Under the pieces are notes generated by a model. The model saw nothing but the letters and a program-made list of their open reading frames with translations. It did not search any database and was not told where the DNA came from. A DNA stretch of 64,000 nt from Paludibacteraceae bacterium (GTDB lineage: Bacteria; Bacteroidota; Bacteroidia; Bacteroidales; Paludibacteraceae), in NCBI GenBank assembly GCA_017559385.1, contig JAFYSK010000052.1, positions 1-64,000 on the forward strand, in the 5' to 3' direction. Shown piece by piece: positions 62,722 to 64,000 of this stretch. How positions within the stretch are numbered: position 1 is the first letter of the stretch; each line of letters starts with the position of its first letter. Made by a program: the position numbers and the translations under genes.

Positions 62722-63288
62722 TTAGCAGGTGCGAAAGATGTGACCATCAAACTCGGTGTAATCTCCGCCCGTGTCCAAATTGCGCCAAACTGCTCGCCAA
62801 TCTATGAAATACTCAAGATGTGCGGGTATCTCGTAAAGCTCAAAATAGAGTTGCTCTGCGAAATCTTCGGGACTATCAAAATGCCCTTGATAGCAATCTT
62901 CGAAATCTTCCACACTCGCCTCGCTGTCGTAATTGTCCAAATACAACTCGTATGCCTCGCGCTTGTCCACATCTAAGGCGGCAAACTCTTTTATCTTGTC
63001 AAAAGTTTCTTCGCCCATGCAACTCTCAGAATACCAACTCTCAGGGAAGCCCTCAAAATCTTGGTACATGAACTCTACATCCTCCTCATCAGCATGGAGA
63101 CGCTCGCAAAACTCCATAAATTCCTCATAATCGGCAAAGCTTGCAATATCTACCCATGCGCCGGAAATGTCGCCGTTGTTATACTTTCCGTATGTGCCAC
63201 AGTAAACTGCTGGCTCTCCGTTTAGGGTTGCGCGGTGTGCGTTTAGTTCCTCTTGTGTCAATTCCTCACGGTACAATTTTGTTCTCAT
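62722..63288 (-). CDS. ardA: Antirestriction protein ArdA
   Basis: 188-aa acidic DNA mimic that blocks type I restriction enzymes of a new host. The family N-terminus is clear: AVYCGTYGKYNNGDISGAWV, then FADYEEFMEFCERLHADEED and FMYQDFEGFPESWYSES. The protein is strongly acidic, as expected. C-terminal DSPEDFAEQLYFELYEIP fits the third ArdA domain. Typical lengths are 165-180 aa. Its presence marks the island as transferable. Confidence 0.9.
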   Translation of the reverse strand: MRTKLYREELTQEELNAHRATLNGEPAVYCGTYGKYNNGDISGAWVDIASFADYEEFMEFCERLHADEEDVEFMYQDFEGFPESWYSESCMGEETFDKIKEFAALDVDKREAYELYLDNYDSEASVEDFEDCYQGHFDSPEDFAEQLYFELYEIPAHLEYFIDWRAVWRNLDTGGDYTEFDGHIFRTC

Positions 63289-63310
63289 GTTGTTTGTGGT
63301 TTTGTGCCTT

Positions 63311-63328
63311 GGGGAGATTGCTCTCCCC
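63311..63328 (-). terminator. Hairpin between the ArdC-N-like gene and ardA
   Basis: GGGGAGA-TTGC-TCTCCCC, a perfect 7-bp GC stem, 22 bp upstream of ardA. Without a T-run on the minus strand it could be an attenuator or RNA-stability element. Confidence 0.5.
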
Positions 63329-63339
63329 GTTGGCGGGTT

Positions 63340-63675
63340 TTACTTATTATTTGCTATTACTTGCTCGTTGGTAAACTTGAAGACTACAGGGTAAAAAGTG
63401 CCGTTCTCAGTGGTTACGGGTGCGCCCCAAAATAGGTATGCGTGCTCTCCTCTGCGAACGCGTGCGCCTTGTGCTTTCCACTCCTCAAAGGTTTTGAGTT
63501 CCTTGTCCACTACTTGGTAACACTCGCGCAAAAGTTGGTTACGGGTGTAATCGGTGCGACCTGCTGCCGTTGCCATTTCTACCAAGCCGTTGGTAATGGT
63601 TTTAAGATGTTGGCGGTACATTTGGATTTTGCTCATTGTTTGCTCTGCTTGTTTGGTTTGTTTCTTAGTTGCCAT
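63340..63675 (-). CDS. ArdC N-terminal-like ssDNA-binding protein
   Basis: 111-aa protein. The core YTRNQLLRECYQVVDKELKTF followed by EEWKAQGARVRRGEHAYLFW matches the N-terminal ssDNA-binding domain of ArdC-type antirestriction proteins (motif W..G..V..GE.A..FW). The metalloprotease half is absent, so it is a stand-alone domain. Start at the ATG 63675 (ATKKQTKQAEQT). It sits upstream of ardA on the same strand. Confidence 0.75.
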   Translation of the reverse strand: MATKKQTKQAEQTMSKIQMYRQHLKTITNGLVEMATAAGRTDYTRNQLLRECYQVVDKELKTFEEWKAQGARVRRGEHAYLFWGAPVTTENGTFYPVVFKFTNEQVIANNK

Positions 63676-63711
63676 AGTTGTAAACATTTTATTTGTTATA
63701 CGATTTATTTA

Positions 63712-63885
63712 TTATTTCCATGATTGGGTTGTGTACTCAAAATCTACATACTCCTCGTAAATATCGCCCCAACTGACATCCTCATTTGCGGTATTGCTGA
63801 AGCGGTGAGAAACCTTTACATTTACTTGGTTGTTCATTACTTGGTTGCTGAACTCAAGACCGAAAGAAATTGATAGTTGTGCCAT
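63712..63885 (-). CDS. Hypothetical 57-aa protein of the island
   Basis: Starts AQLSISFGLEFSNQVMNNQV and ends acidic/aromatic (WGDIYEEYVDFEYTTQSWK). Start at 63885; upstream codons extend to 63912 but the gene-like part begins at this ATG. Same strand as and 36 bp upstream of the ArdC-N-like gene. I do not recognise it; element accessory protein is likely. Confidence 0.65.
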   Translation of the reverse strand: MAQLSISFGLEFSNQVMNNQVNVKVSHRFSNTANEDVSWGDIYEEYVDFEYTTQSWK

Positions 63886-64000
63886 AATTGTAATTGATTT
63901 GTAGTTTAACATTTGCGTTTAATGCCGTTAGCGTTTGATATAACCTTTACGGTGCTTTATAAGTGTGCGGGCAGAGTGACAACAAGGTTTTTGAAAAACA

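Overview
The window is chromosomal DNA of a member of the Bacteroidales, probably an uncultured gut or rumen lineage. The evidence is the promoter grammar: TTG or TTTG, exactly 20 bp, then TAnnTTTGC, seen upstream of about 15 genes. Shine-Dalgarno sequences are weak. The gene content fits too: a DUF1599-DoxX-tpiA cluster, a FemAB-like protein, TonB and OMP families, a C10 protease with a type IX-like C-terminal tail, and large InlB-repeat surface proteins. No T9SS machinery genes and no rRNA lie in the window. One tRNA (Lys-UUU) is present.

Layout. 0.4-18.3 kb is mostly housekeeping: ddl, two prenyl synthases, 5-FTHF cyclo-ligase, a kelch-like lipoprotein, a leftward prs-M28 peptidase-sufC-sufD run (with an unusually short SufD), a FemAB-like protein, a flippase, tonB, recG and an outer-membrane barrel. 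18.4-36.5 kb is an accessory surface locus. Around a divergent centre at about 26.1 kb, two operons mirror each other: a propeller/InlB protein of about 1130 aa, a secreted zinc amidase and a small secreted propeller protein on each side, with the last two in swapped order. A C10 cysteine protease follows on the right. Three of these large proteins carry a helical module, which I do not recognise, nested inside an InlB/Listeria-Bacteroides beta repeat (four copies in total). 36.5-59 kb returns to core genes: DUF1599, DoxX, tpiA, gamma-carbonic anhydrase, pyrH, frr, an Omp85-type barrel, rsgA, recA, an FAD protein, tcdA, topB, wzc/wza, miaB, greA, HIT, waaA, hisS and ispG. From the tRNA-Lys gene at 59.3 kb to the window end is the left part of an integrated mobile island: a tyrosine recombinase, 1.7 kb of non-coding DNA with two degenerate tandem arrays (about 20 units of 28 bp and about 25 units of 24 bp), then leftward genes for ArdA, an ArdC-N-like protein and a small protein. 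Its far end is outside the window.

The most unusual genome-wide trait is a set of degenerate 8-14 bp tandem repeats, often with a small GC palindrome. They fill many intergenic gaps and also sit in frame inside at least seven conserved genes (ddl, a prenyl synthase, M28 peptidase, C10 protease, rsgA, the FAD protein, ispG), where they add low-complexity residues. I regard this, the nested helical module with its mirrored amidase locus, and the post-integrase arrays as the three candidates for something not yet described.
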